64,000 nucleotides of DNA, from assembly GCA_020848545.1 (NCBI GenBank), contig JADLHZ010000025.1:1-64000 (forward strand), read 5' to 3'. A program made the position numbers and the translations under genes. The notes under the pieces were generated by a model. The model did no database searches and was not told where the DNA came from. It saw only the letters and a program-made list of their open reading frames with translations. The DNA comes from Deltaproteobacteria bacterium (lineage in GTDB: Bacteria > Myxococcota > JADLHZ01). This document shows positions 33,645 to 42,523 of the stretch, piece by piece (position 1 is the first letter of the stretch; the number at the start of each line of letters is the position of its first letter).

Positions 33645-34988
33645 GTGCTTTTTCGTGCAAGCGCGCTCGCGCTCGGCTTCCTTCTCGTTCCGCTCTCCGC
33701 CCACGCCGGCGGCCTCTTCGTTCCCGACGTCGGCGCGCGGGCCCTGTCGATGGGCGGCGCCTACGTCGCCGGCGGCGATGACCTGACAGCGCTCTGGTAC
33801 AACCCGGCGAACCTCGCCGCGAAGGGCGGCGGCCGCTTCGAGGTCGATCTGACGCTGAACTTTCGCAGCGTCTCTTGGCAACGCGCGCCGGACGAGAGCG
33901 TGCGTCCGGACGCCTTTCCGTTCGTCGACAACAGAAACGCGCCGCCGATTCCCGTGCCCGGGCTCTTCGGTTCCTGGGACTTCGGCGTCAAAGGCCTCGC
34001 CGTCGCCCTCGGGATCTACGCGCCGATGAACGGCACCCTCCGCTTCACCGACACCGGGCCGCAGCGATACACCGTCATTCGCTCCGGTAGCTTCGTCGTC
34101 TTCTTTCACTTGGGCATCGCCTACGAGATCACGCCGTGGCTGCGCGTCGGCGCCGGACTCTTCCTGAACAGCGTGTTCTTCGATCAACGCCTCGCGGTGA
34201 ACCTCGGTCTCGGCGCGCCGGAAGATCGCACCTACGATGTGATCATCGACGTCTACGGGACCCAGCACGGTCTCGCGAACTTCAACGTGGGGGTCTGGGT
34301 GAAGCCGATCCCCGGGGCGAACATCGAAGTCGGCGCCTCGTTCTTCCCCGGTCGTCGCGCCCGCGCCACCGGCACCGCGCGCGTCACGCCGCCGCGCGAT
34401 CTAGCGGCGTTGCTCACCGTCAACGGCAACCAAGCCGACTTCGAGATCGACTTTCCGTGGTTCGTGCGGGCGGGCATCGCCTGGCGCATCGGCGATTTCG
34501 CGACCGTCGAAGCCAACTACGTCTATGAAGGCTGGTCGTCGCTACAATCGATCAAGATCTACCCGAAAGACGTGTCGCTCTCGATCGGCACCTTGCAGGA
34601 CTTTCCGGTGCCGGAGCTCTCGCTCGATCGACATTGGAAGGACACGCACAGCGTTCGCGCCGGCGGCGAAGTCAGCGTGTGGAAGCGCATCGGGCTCGTC
34701 GCGCGCGCAGGCTACTTCTTCGAGAGCGGCGCCGTCCCCGACGCCTACGTCAGCATCGGCTCGACCGACACGAACAAGCACGGCGTCACCGTCGGCGCCG
34801 GCGCGACCTTCGGGCCGATCTCGCTACACCTGGGCTACGCGCACGTGTTCTTCACCGACAAGAACATCGCGGGCTCGCAGATGCGGCTGACGAACCCGCT
34901 CAACCGCGACAACGCGAGCATCATCGGCAATGGCAATTATCGCTTCGCCCACGACATGGTGACCGCCGGCATTGGCGGCAACTTCTAG
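33645..34988 (+). CDS. FadL/OmpP1-family outer-membrane hydrophobic-compound porin
   Basis: A 447-residue outer-membrane barrel for uptake of fatty acids or other hydrophobic compounds: signal peptide (LALGFLLVPLSAHA), then the FadL hallmark GGLFVPDVGARALSMGGAYVAGGDDLTALWYNPANLAAKGGG, an N-terminal hatch region, about 14 amphipathic strands, and the ending VTAGIGGNF with a terminal Phe. I start it at GTG 33645 because this gives the signal peptide at once; the ATG at 33510 would require translating the 17-bp array. Its role fits the lipid theme of the Mla and desaturase genes nearby. Confidence 0.85.
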   Translation: MLFRASALALGFLLVPLSAHAGGLFVPDVGARALSMGGAYVAGGDDLTALWYNPANLAAKGGGRFEVDLTLNFRSVSWQRAPDESVRPDAFPFVDNRNAPPIPVPGLFGSWDFGVKGLAVALGIYAPMNGTLRFTDTGPQRYTVIRSGSFVVFFHLGIAYEITPWLRVGAGLFLNSVFFDQRLAVNLGLGAPEDRTYDVIIDVYGTQHGLANFNVGVWVKPIPGANIEVGASFFPGRRARATGTARVTPPRDLAALLTVNGNQADFEIDFPWFVRAGIAWRIGDFATVEANYVYEGWSSLQSIKIYPKDVSLSIGTLQDFPVPELSLDRHWKDTHSVRAGGEVSVWKRIGLVARAGYFFESGAVPDAYVSIGSTDTNKHGVTVGAGATFGPISLHLGYAHVFFTDKNIAGSQMRLTNPLNRDNASIIGNGNYRFAHDMVTAGIGGNF

Positions 34989-35024
34989 ACGCGCGACCCT
35001 AAATCGCAATCGCAAACGCCAAAA

Positions 35025-36551
35025 CTACCGCAGCAGAAATGGCAGATGCGGCACGCCGACCACGTCGTCGAACTGATTGGCGACGGCGTCCGGCACGCGC
35101 ATCGCTTTGGCGACCGTCTTCCACACGCGCGCGCCAGCAAGGCGACCTGAGTTGTTCGTATAGCCCGGGCCGGCAACGCCGGTGACCGGATCCGGCGGAT
35201 GGAACGAGTAGACGTGCCCGTCGCCGTCGTCGCCCGCCACGCGCACGTCGCCGAAGTAGCCGCCGCGGATCATGCCGCCCGCGAGCAGGATGCTGTTCTT
35301 GCCTTCGTTGCCCGACGAGCCCGCTGCCGGTGAGCGACCGCCGTCCGCCGTGTAGATCGCGATCACCGTGCGATCGTAGATGCCCGCCTCTTTCAGCTTC
35401 TGGATCAGCCGCGACAGCGTCAGCGCCACCTGCAGCGTCATCGTTTGCATCTGCGGCGGCGTGCGCTCGTCGTGCACGTCGACGTAGTCGAACTCGAGCG
35501 CGATGGTGCGGGCGACGCCGCTCGACACGAGCTTGTAGGCCCAGGCGACCTGCTCCCAGATCTGCGCCTTCACCGTCGACGGATCGGCCGCCTGATCGGG
35601 GACGCCGGCGCTCCAGAACGCGGTCTCTTCGTCGGTGAGCGGCAGGCTCACGGTCTTCGACGTGACGCGCGAGAGGATCTTGTGCGCCTCTTGGATGTTC
35701 GCACCGTGGCCATCGATCGCTTGGCCGCGCAGCCCGCGTTTTTGCAGGAAGCGGCGATCGATCTTCTCGAGCACGCGCGCGAACGCTTCAGCCTCGTTCG
35801 TCGTCGGGATGATCCCGGTCGTCGACACCGAGTTGCCAAACGCGCGCATGAGCGAAGCCTTCGATTGATAGCGATCGAGCTCAGCGCCTGGGAGCCCGGC
35901 ACCAAAGTGATAGACCGTGTGAATCGATCGGCTGACGCCCTTGAACGCGATGCCGTTGTGCACGCCGTCCGCCTTGAACGCAAAGTTGTGAAGGGACGCC
36001 GGCGTCGGCACTGTGCTGTAGAACGCTTCGCAGCCTTGCGGGAAGTTGGCGGTCGGATCGTTTCTGAACATCGCGAGCGCGTTCGGCCGCGCGTCGTAGC
36101 TGCGGCCGGGCGAGCGCAGCGCGTTGGCAGCTTCGTGACCGTGAATGGCGCCGATCGACAGCTCGCAGGTCTCGATCATCGCGATGGTGTCTAAGTGCGG
36201 CTCGAGCGCCAGCGACTCGGGCGTCAGATAGATGTCGTTCGCCATCTGCTTCAGCTCGCCCGGCTGGTAGAACAGCGCCGCCTTGCGCCCATGCTCGCCG
36301 CGGCGCAGGTTCTGCTCCGTCGCCAGGCCCGGCGCCACGAACAGGTGGCCGTGATCCCACTGGTCGCGCAGATCGATCTCGATGAAGTAGGTCTCGGGCG
36401 GAAGCTCGGCGGCCTCGGCCTGGCCCACGACGGCGTGTGCCGCCGCGCGCAACGCCGACGGCACGAAGGGCGCCGAGAGCGCGAGGCCCATCAGCTTCAG
36501 GAAACGCCGGCGCTCCGGCACGGTCATGCGTTCGAGCTCGCGGATCTTCAT
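35025..36551 (-). CDS. DUF1501 (sulfatase-like) secreted protein
   Basis: A 508-residue protein with a twin-arginine-like signal (ERRRFLKLMGLALSAPFVPSALRAAAH). It resembles DUF1501 proteins, alkaline-phosphatase-superfamily members often paired with cytochrome-like DUF1549/DUF1592 partners. Segments: YFIEIDLRDQWDHGHLFVAPG, HGHEAANALRSPGRSY, VYHFGAGLPG, TVIAIYTADGGRSPAAGSSGNEGKNSILLAGGMIRGG. Function not firmly known. ATG 36551 overlaps the stop of the cytochrome-motif gene (ATGA), last of three coupled genes. Confidence 0.75.
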   Translation of the reverse strand: MKIRELERMTVPERRRFLKLMGLALSAPFVPSALRAAAHAVVGQAEAAELPPETYFIEIDLRDQWDHGHLFVAPGLATEQNLRRGEHGRKAALFYQPGELKQMANDIYLTPESLALEPHLDTIAMIETCELSIGAIHGHEAANALRSPGRSYDARPNALAMFRNDPTANFPQGCEAFYSTVPTPASLHNFAFKADGVHNGIAFKGVSRSIHTVYHFGAGLPGAELDRYQSKASLMRAFGNSVSTTGIIPTTNEAEAFARVLEKIDRRFLQKRGLRGQAIDGHGANIQEAHKILSRVTSKTVSLPLTDEETAFWSAGVPDQAADPSTVKAQIWEQVAWAYKLVSSGVARTIALEFDYVDVHDERTPPQMQTMTLQVALTLSRLIQKLKEAGIYDRTVIAIYTADGGRSPAAGSSGNEGKNSILLAGGMIRGGYFGDVRVAGDDGDGHVYSFHPPDPVTGVAGPGYTNNSGRLAGARVWKTVAKAMRVPDAVANQFDDVVGVPHLPFLLR

Positions 36552-38050
36552 TTCTGGTTCCCCTGCAAGACCGACGCGACCACGACGGGATCGCTGAAGG
36601 TGGCGATGACGAGGTCGGCGAAGGTCGGGTCCGCGGCTCGCGCGCGCGCCGCGGTGGCGATCGCGGCGAGCAAGGCCGGATCGATCGTGGTCGCCGCGTC
36701 GGTGCCCGTCGTGGCGTTCAAGATCTTGCGCGCGGCGCACGGCACGAAGCTCGGCGCGCTCGCCACGACCTTCGCCGCGTCGCCCAGGTGCTGCACCGGC
36801 TTGCCGAACACTTGCGAGACCTCGGCAGCGGCGGCGCTCGGATCGTTCAAGTGCGACGTCATCAGACGCTCGGTCGAGTTGCCGAGCTCGCCTTCTGGAT
36901 CTTGGAGTCCGTTCGCCTTCGCCTGCCAGCGTCCGGCGCGATCGAACTTCACGAAGAGCTGCGCGTGCAGGCTGAACTGGCCGTGACACTGGTAGCAGCC
37001 GAAGCCGTTGCCGAAGCCGCTCGTCGCCCGATCGTCGCTCTGCTCCTCGGGCGTCGTCGCTTGGAACATCGGGATGAGCCGTGTTTTGTCGATGCGCGGC
37101 TGCACGTCGTCGGGCAGCGGATAGGTGAAGCACGCGAACGCGTTCATCAAGGTGCTCGCCCGCGTGAGGTTGAAGCGGCTCGCGCGGCCGGCGAGATAAG
37201 CCCGCGTCGTCAGCACGCCGGCTGTGAACGGCGCGCCGCTATCGCAGTCGATCGCGCGATCGTCGGCGTCGTAACAGCGCGCGGCCGTCAGGATCTCCGA
37301 CCATGGCCGCTTCTCGCGCACCAAGTGCACAGCGAGGTTTCCCGGCAGCGAGAAGTCGATGCCGTCGCGGGTGCCGCTCGCCGTCAGCAGGCGCTCGATC
37401 ATCCGGCGCGCAGCGTTTTCGAGCCGGGGGTCCTCGGTGAAGCTCTTCAAGACGTCCGGGATCGCCAGGCCCTTCTTCTCGATGACTTTTTGCATCTCCG
37501 ACGGCCCGACGAAGCGCTCGACGAGCAGCGGTGCGATCTTGTTCAAGTAGGCGAGCGTCTGCTCGCTGTCGAAGTCGGCGAGCGCCACCGGCTTGACGAT
37601 CGGCGTCTTCGGCCACGGGTCGCCGACCGCGCAGGTCGGCGGATGATCGAAGCGCGTGAGCAAGTGCTTCAAGATGGCGTAGCTCGCGCTGCCCTTTTTG
37701 ACGCGCTCGCCGCCGCCGTGGGTGATGATGTTGGTCGCCTTGGCGAGCAGCAGGGGCGTAGCGCCGTCCTTCAGCTTCGCGGCGTCGCGAACGCGGGCGA
37801 GGTTGTCGGCGATCGCGCTGTCTTCCGGCAGCAGCACGAAGCGCGTATTCCCCGACTGGCCGCCAGCTTGGTGGCACCCGGCGCACACCGCGACGACCTT
37901 CGGCCACGCGGTGTCGCGAAAGAACGCTTCGTCGCTCTGGCAGTCCCAGCTCGCTTCGCCGAGCGGCGCGGCGGCGTCGAGATCGTCGAGGCGTGCGCTC
38001 GTGTTGAGGCAGCCTGTGAACAAAAGCGCGAGCGCCAAAGAAGCTCTCAT
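36548..38050 (-). CDS. Lipoprotein with two CxxCH haem motifs
   Basis: A 500-residue lipoprotein (signal MRASLALALLFTGC, lipid Cys 14). Haem motifs CAGCHQ (residues 56-60) and GCYQCHGQFS (about residue 351). It has the layout of the cytochrome-like partner that usually accompanies DUF1501 genes (DUF1592/DUF1585-type): KLKDGATPLLLAKATNI, CYDADDRAIDCDSGA, AFACFTYPLPDDVQ. Probably surface- or periplasm-located electron transfer or degradation enzyme, substrate unknown. ATG 38050 overlaps the stop of the upstream lipoprotein; its own stop overlaps DUF1501. Confidence 0.75.
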   Translation of the reverse strand: MRASLALALLFTGCLNTSARLDDLDAAAPLGEASWDCQSDEAFFRDTAWPKVVAVCAGCHQAGGQSGNTRFVLLPEDSAIADNLARVRDAAKLKDGATPLLLAKATNIITHGGGERVKKGSASYAILKHLLTRFDHPPTCAVGDPWPKTPIVKPVALADFDSEQTLAYLNKIAPLLVERFVGPSEMQKVIEKKGLAIPDVLKSFTEDPRLENAARRMIERLLTASGTRDGIDFSLPGNLAVHLVREKRPWSEILTAARCYDADDRAIDCDSGAPFTAGVLTTRAYLAGRASRFNLTRASTLMNAFACFTYPLPDDVQPRIDKTRLIPMFQATTPEEQSDDRATSGFGNGFGCYQCHGQFSLHAQLFVKFDRAGRWQAKANGLQDPEGELGNSTERLMTSHLNDPSAAAAEVSQVFGKPVQHLGDAAKVVASAPSFVPCAARKILNATTGTDAATTIDPALLAAIATAARARAADPTFADLVIATFSDPVVVASVLQGNQK

Positions 38051-38598
38051 CGCAGCACGAGCTCCGTCGAAGACAAGAGCGCGAGGCACACGGCTTCGTA
38101 CCGCTCGTCTTCGGTCAGCACCAAGCCGGCGAGCGCTTCATCGAGCAGCGCTTGATCCGCCGCGTCGGCTGGCCGCCCGTACGCCGCCGGGATGAAGTTG
38201 TTCAAGTAGTGGGGCAGGCCGGAGAAGCGCGAACGAAACTCGGTCGAGCGGCACACCGGCTTCATCGACTGCGTCCACAACGCCAGCTTCTGCGCCGTCC
38301 ACACGTGGCTCGGCTGCACGCCGTTGGCGAAGTCGTAGTCGCCGAGCTCGATGTGGTTGGCGCGCGCTTCGGCGAACATCGGATGGTCCGTCTGCACGCC
38401 GACCAGGCCGGCGACCAGGCTCAGCCGCACCGCGAAGGGTCTGAGCTCGAGCTGCTCCTTCGAGAGGACGAAGCCCGCGGCCGGATCGACCGGATCCACC
38501 GTCGCTTGCGGCGCGGCGGGCGAGGGTTTCTCGGCGGGCGGGTCGCCGCCAGGCGCGGAGCAAGCGGCGAGCAGGACAAAAGTCAGCCAGGAGCGCAT
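38047..38598 (-). CDS. Small lipoprotein of the DUF1501/cytochrome operon
   Basis: A 183-residue lipoprotein: signal ending LLAACS (lipid Cys about 13), a Pro-rich spacer, then a helical domain with FVLSKEQLELRPFAVRLSL, VQTDHPMFAEARA, HYLNNFIPAAYGRPADAADQALLDEALAG and a short ALLSSTELVLR end. No CxxCH. I see no family of known function; operon position (first of three, coupled by ATGA) points to a subunit of the same secreted complex. ATG 38598 (MRSWLTFV) is chosen because the signal starts there. Confidence 0.6.
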   Translation of the reverse strand: MRSWLTFVLLAACSAPGGDPPAEKPSPAAPQATVDPVDPAAGFVLSKEQLELRPFAVRLSLVAGLVGVQTDHPMFAEARANHIELGDYDFANGVQPSHVWTAQKLALWTQSMKPVCRSTEFRSRFSGLPHYLNNFIPAAYGRPADAADQALLDEALAGLVLTEDERYEAVCLALLSSTELVLR

Positions 38599-38640
38599 CC
38601 GGTGAGCGCTTAGGGTTCGGTTTTGCGCGAAGTCAAACAC

Positions 38641-38663
38641 AAATGTGAGGGCCCCTCACATTT
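38641..38663. terminator. Perfect palindrome after the FAD oxidoreductase gene
   Basis: Eleven-bp arms AAATGTGAGGG/CCCTCACATTT around a central C. On the minus strand it lies 12 bp past the oxidoreductase stop and is followed by TTTGTGTTT, so it may terminate that transcript. As a symmetric site it could also be an operator. Confidence 0.5.
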
Positions 38664-38674
38664 ATCGGGAGCGC

Positions 38675-40291
38675 TCAGGCTACCAGTGCGTGTTCCCGCA
38701 CATTTGTCGCTTGGCGCAGGAAAGCCAAGGCTTTTCGCGGCTCCGCGGCGGCTGCGCAGAGCATCCCGCCGACGAACGCGCCGACGACGCCGACCGTGGC
38801 CACATCGCCGCCGCTCAAATAGAGGCCCTTGACCGGCGTCGGCGGCCGCAGCCAGCGGTTCGCGAAGCGCTCAGGGGTCGGCTCGATGCCGTAGATCGCT
38901 CCGGACGGCGCCCGCGTGAAGTGCTCGGTCGAGAGCGGCGTCGATAGCTCGGTGTACGCCACGAACGGCTCGAGCCCGGGCATGTGGCGGAGGAGCTGCT
39001 TCAGCACGCGCTCGCTGATGTCCTTCTTGACGGCTTCGTAGTCATCGCCCCGGCGCATCCAGCGCGCGTCCTTCCACTTCTCGAACGCCTCCCACGGCAC
39101 GAAGGTGACGACCTCGCCGGTGTGCAGCTCTTCCGGTCCGGCCTCGTGCTTCGGATCTTTGAGCGAGGGGAAGCTCGTATAGAGGATGGCCGGCTCGGTC
39201 GCCGGGTCGTCGAAGTACCAAAGGTCCTTCTCGGGATCCCAGGTCTCGTAGAACCACTTGTTCGCCGCGCCGGCGCCGGCCTTTCGGATGTCGCCCTTGA
39301 AGCCGATGTTCAAGCAGATGTGCGCCGGCGAGGGTCGCAAGCGCGCGATCTCGCGGGCCCAGCGCTTGCCTTTGTAGGCCGCGGGCAGCAGGCGATCGAC
39401 GGTGCCGAGGCCGCCGGCGCCGCTCACCACGGCCTTGCTGCGGATGACTTCGCCGCCGTCCTTCAGGCGTACGCCGACCGCGCGCCCGTTCTCGATGACG
39501 ATCTCGTCGACCTCGCTCGAGATGCGCGTCCAGCCGCCGCCGTCCTTGATCGTCTCCATCATCGCGTCGGCGATCTGCTTGGCGCCGCCGACCGGATAGT
39601 AGCCGCCGTGCCAGAAGTGCTTGACGACGAGCGCGTGGATCGCGAACGAGCTGCGGCTCGGCGGGCTGCCGTAGTAGCCCCACTGCGACGCGAGCACGGT
39701 CTTCAGCTTGTCGTTGGCGGTGAGCTCGTCGAGCACGTCTTTGGTGCGCAGCGCCAAGTGCCGATGCGCGTCGGCGGCGAAGAGGCCGTCGGTGAGCGCA
39801 GCGACGCTCGTCGGCAAGAGGCGCGAGAGGTAGTACTTCTTCATCGACGCCCCGACGGTGCGGACGCGCTTCAGGTACTCGTCGATCGCCGCACGCTCGC
39901 CCGGAAACGCCGTGTGCAGATTCGCCTCGAACTGCCGGCGATCGCCGGGAAAGTCGATGCGAAAGTCGTCGGGATAATAGAACTCGTCGTAGATGTTGCC
40001 GAGCGAGGTCCACTCGAGCTTGCCGCGCGTCACCGCCTTCATGATGCGCCCGACGACGGCGCGATCGCTCACTTCGCCGACGGCGTGGACGCCCACGTCC
40101 CACACCCACTTCTTGCGCTTGAAGGTGTGCGTGAAGCCGCCGGGCACGTAGTGCTGCTCGAGCACCAGGCACTTCTTGCCGAGCAAGCTGAGCAGCGCCG
40201 CCGTGCTGAGGCCACCCATGCCGGAGCCGATGACGATGTAGTCCCAGGTCTGATCGGGCGACTTCGTGCTGAACGGTTTTTGCGCGGTCAC
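38675..40291 (-). CDS. FAD-dependent carotenoid isomerase/retinol saturase-like oxidoreductase
   Basis: A 538-residue flavoprotein of the CrtI/CrtISO/RetSat amine-oxidase-like group: FAD loop YIVIGSGMGGLSTAALLSLLGKKCLVLEQHYVPGGFTHTF (about residues 18-56), with the GVHAVGEV segment, KAVVSGAGG, and the C-terminal LYLSGGDVATVGVVGAFVGGMLC. Members isomerise or saturate polyene chains; which is not predictable here. GTG 40291 is used as start. No other carotenoid genes in the window. Confidence 0.85.
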   Translation of the reverse strand: MTAQKPFSTKSPDQTWDYIVIGSGMGGLSTAALLSLLGKKCLVLEQHYVPGGFTHTFKRKKWVWDVGVHAVGEVSDRAVVGRIMKAVTRGKLEWTSLGNIYDEFYYPDDFRIDFPGDRRQFEANLHTAFPGERAAIDEYLKRVRTVGASMKKYYLSRLLPTSVAALTDGLFAADAHRHLALRTKDVLDELTANDKLKTVLASQWGYYGSPPSRSSFAIHALVVKHFWHGGYYPVGGAKQIADAMMETIKDGGGWTRISSEVDEIVIENGRAVGVRLKDGGEVIRSKAVVSGAGGLGTVDRLLPAAYKGKRWAREIARLRPSPAHICLNIGFKGDIRKAGAGAANKWFYETWDPEKDLWYFDDPATEPAILYTSFPSLKDPKHEAGPEELHTGEVVTFVPWEAFEKWKDARWMRRGDDYEAVKKDISERVLKQLLRHMPGLEPFVAYTELSTPLSTEHFTRAPSGAIYGIEPTPERFANRWLRPPTPVKGLYLSGGDVATVGVVGAFVGGMLCAAAAEPRKALAFLRQATNVREHALVA

Positions 40292-40474
40292 CCTCGCGCG
40301 CTTAACAGAGTCTCCGCGGCGAGGGAATCGTCGCGGCGGGCAATTGTCTTGCCCTCAGAAGCACCGCGATGAGCGTCACCCGCGGCGCGGCGCTGCGTAG
40401 AACGATGTCGGAGATCGACATTTGCCACGAGGAAGCGGCGCCGGCGGGCGGGGCGATCGTGATAACAGCGTTCG

Positions 40475-42196
40475 GTGCTCTTGCTCTTTCTCATCGCCGA
40501 CCTCGGCAGCGCGACGGCGCCCTATCAAGCGAGCGACGGCTTCGTCTTCGACGGTGACACCAGCGCCTACGCCGGATCGTTCTTCGATTCGTACGCGTGC
40601 GCGAGCGACAAGCCGGAGGCCGGACCGGAGATCGTCTTCGAGCTTTCTTTGAGCGAAGAGAGCGACCTCGACCTCATCGTCGAGACCTCCACCGCCGCGA
40701 TCGACGTCGACGTGCACTTGCTCGGCTCGCTCGCGAAGAGCGGCACGCGCGCGGCGGACTGTCTCGCGCGCGCCGACAAGAACGTCACCGTGTTTCACTT
40801 GGCGGCGGGAAAGTACTTCATCGTCGCCGACACTTACGGCGCGAGCGCGGCGAAGGCGGGTGCGTTTCGCTTGTACGCCCGTGTTTATCCGAGCGCGCGC
40901 GTGACGTGGACCGACGTCGCCCGCGGCGTGCGCTGGGGCCGCGGCAGCTTCAACGAAGCGGGCGGCTTCTCTGTGCTCAACTTGCTCGACGTCGACGCGA
41001 CTCAGGGGGCGCGCGTCGAGCTCGTCGACAACGGCGCGTGCAAGAAGCTCGGCGCGGTCAATTTGCCGGCGCGCGCGGTGGCGGCGACGAACGCGGGCTT
41101 CTTCACCGGCAGTTGCGCGCCCGACGGTCTCTTGCGCGTTTCGGGCACGACGATCGAAGCGGCGAAGGGCTCGCAACACGCGATCGGTCTGCAAGCGGAC
41201 GGCAGCGCCACCTACGAGAAGCCCGCGGCCGGCAGCGCGTTCACGCAAGCGCCGAGCGCGGTCGGCAGCTTCGGCTACTTCGATCTGCGCAGCGCGACGC
41301 CGCTCATCGACGAAGACGGCACGACCTTCGGGCGCGTGCGGCATCCGCGCACGGTGATCCACTCGGCGCCTTTGCGGCTCGGCTTGTTCACGCTCGACGG
41401 AAGGAGCGACGCTGGCCTCGGCGCCACCTTCACGCACTTGCAGAGCGTGCTCGCCGGCGTTGGGGCGAAGCAGGGGTTGAACCTCGACGGCGGGGGCTCG
41501 AGCGCGATGTGGGTGAAGGGGGAGCCGATGGGCGGCATCGTCAATTATCCCTCGGACAGCACGACGGTGGTGCACGGCGGCGTGCGGGCGGTGCGATCGC
41601 TCGCGGTCGTCTTCGCCGACGCCATCGTGCGTCCGCCGTTCTTCGTCACGCTGCCCGAGCGCCGCACGCTGCATGACGGCGAGGTTCTGCGCTACGCCGC
41701 GCGGGCGGTCGCCCCGGGCGGCGAGGCAGTGAGCTACGCGTTGCGATCGCCGCCGCCGAAGGCCGGCTGGAGCGCGGGCGAGCTCGTCTTCGCTCCCGAC
41801 GGAGCCCAGAACGGTGTCCATGCGCTCGCCCTCGAAGCCTGTGCGGCGCAAGCGTGCACGGTGCAGGTCGTTTCGGTCACTGTGGCGATGACGCCGGTCG
41901 TCGCGCCGAGCGGAGCGACCGGGGGCGTGAGCGGAACGACCGGTGCTTCCGGCGTCGCGGGCGAAGCTGGCACGGAGGTGACGCCGAGCCTCACGGAGCA
42001 GGCCGCTCCGCAGGGCGACCCGCCGGCGCCCGAGGTGCGGCGAGGGTGCGCCGGGTGCCAAAGCAGCCTGATGCACGATCCCGCTATGCCGATCGCGCTC
42101 TTGCTGTTAGGCTTTCTTCGTGGCCGATCGAAGAGTCGAGCGTCGCGATTACATGACCGGTACGGGGATGATGAACGACCCCGAGCGCCTGCGTGA
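40475..42196 (+). CDS. Phosphodiester glycosidase (NAGPA-like) family protein with MYXO-CTERM-like tail
   Basis: A 573-residue secreted protein: signal MLLLFLIADLGSATA; residues 20-135 a small beta domain; residues 190-385 the phosphodiester glycosidase fold with RAVAATNAGFFTGSC, RTVIHSA and the hallmark NLDGGGSSAMWV; then an immunoglobulin-like part and a Gly-Thr-rich linker (SGATGGVSGTTGASGVAGEAG). The C-terminus has GCAGCQSS, a short hydrophobic stretch (IALLLLGFL) and RGRSKSR, matching a MYXO-CTERM sorting signal, which in Myxococcota targets proteins to the cell surface. GTG 40475. The gene extends 77 bp into the next frame's start. Confidence 0.8.
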   Translation: MLLLFLIADLGSATAPYQASDGFVFDGDTSAYAGSFFDSYACASDKPEAGPEIVFELSLSEESDLDLIVETSTAAIDVDVHLLGSLAKSGTRAADCLARADKNVTVFHLAAGKYFIVADTYGASAAKAGAFRLYARVYPSARVTWTDVARGVRWGRGSFNEAGGFSVLNLLDVDATQGARVELVDNGACKKLGAVNLPARAVAATNAGFFTGSCAPDGLLRVSGTTIEAAKGSQHAIGLQADGSATYEKPAAGSAFTQAPSAVGSFGYFDLRSATPLIDEDGTTFGRVRHPRTVIHSAPLRLGLFTLDGRSDAGLGATFTHLQSVLAGVGAKQGLNLDGGGSSAMWVKGEPMGGIVNYPSDSTTVVHGGVRAVRSLAVVFADAIVRPPFFVTLPERRTLHDGEVLRYAARAVAPGGEAVSYALRSPPPKAGWSAGELVFAPDGAQNGVHALALEACAAQACTVQVVSVTVAMTPVVAPSGATGGVSGTTGASGVAGEAGTEVTPSLTEQAAPQGDPPAPEVRRGCAGCQSSLMHDPAMPIALLLLGFLRGRSKSRASRLHDRYGDDERPRAPA

Positions 42197-42446
42197 GATC
42201 GAAGAGCAGCGCCACCACAGCGAGCTCAACGCGCGCCTGCCGCCGAAGACGACCTTCAAGCAGGTGATCACGGCGCCCGCGAAGGCGAAGCCGAAGAAGA
42301 AGCCGAAGAAGCCGGTGTCCGATGAAAAGCTCCGGCCGACCGCGCAGCACCCGGTGCAGCAGATGGTGGGCTTCGGCGACGACCGCGACGAGGTCGACGA
42401 GCTGCTCGAAGACGGCGAGCGGCAGAAGATCGTGGTGAAAGCCTGA
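42120..42446 (+). CDS. Small charged hypothetical protein
   Basis: A 108-residue protein with no signal or membrane segment. It has an N-terminal RRVERRDYMTGTGMMNDPERLREIEEQRHHSELNARLPPKT stretch and a Lys/Pro-rich middle (KAKPKKKPKKP), ending in acidic DDRDEVDELLEDGER. Probably disordered. GTG 42120 overlaps the end of the preceding gene; ATG 42153 is an alternative. It precedes the acyltransferase gene and may be co-transcribed with it. No family recognised. Confidence 0.5.
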   Translation: MADRRVERRDYMTGTGMMNDPERLREIEEQRHHSELNARLPPKTTFKQVITAPAKAKPKKKPKKPVSDEKLRPTAQHPVQQMVGFGDDRDEVDELLEDGERQKIVVKA

Positions 42447-42523
42447 TCTACGCGGCGCTCTTCCTCGCCGGCGTCCTCGGCTCGGAGCTCGCGCGCTGGA
42501 TCTTTCGAAAGTACGGCAAGCGC

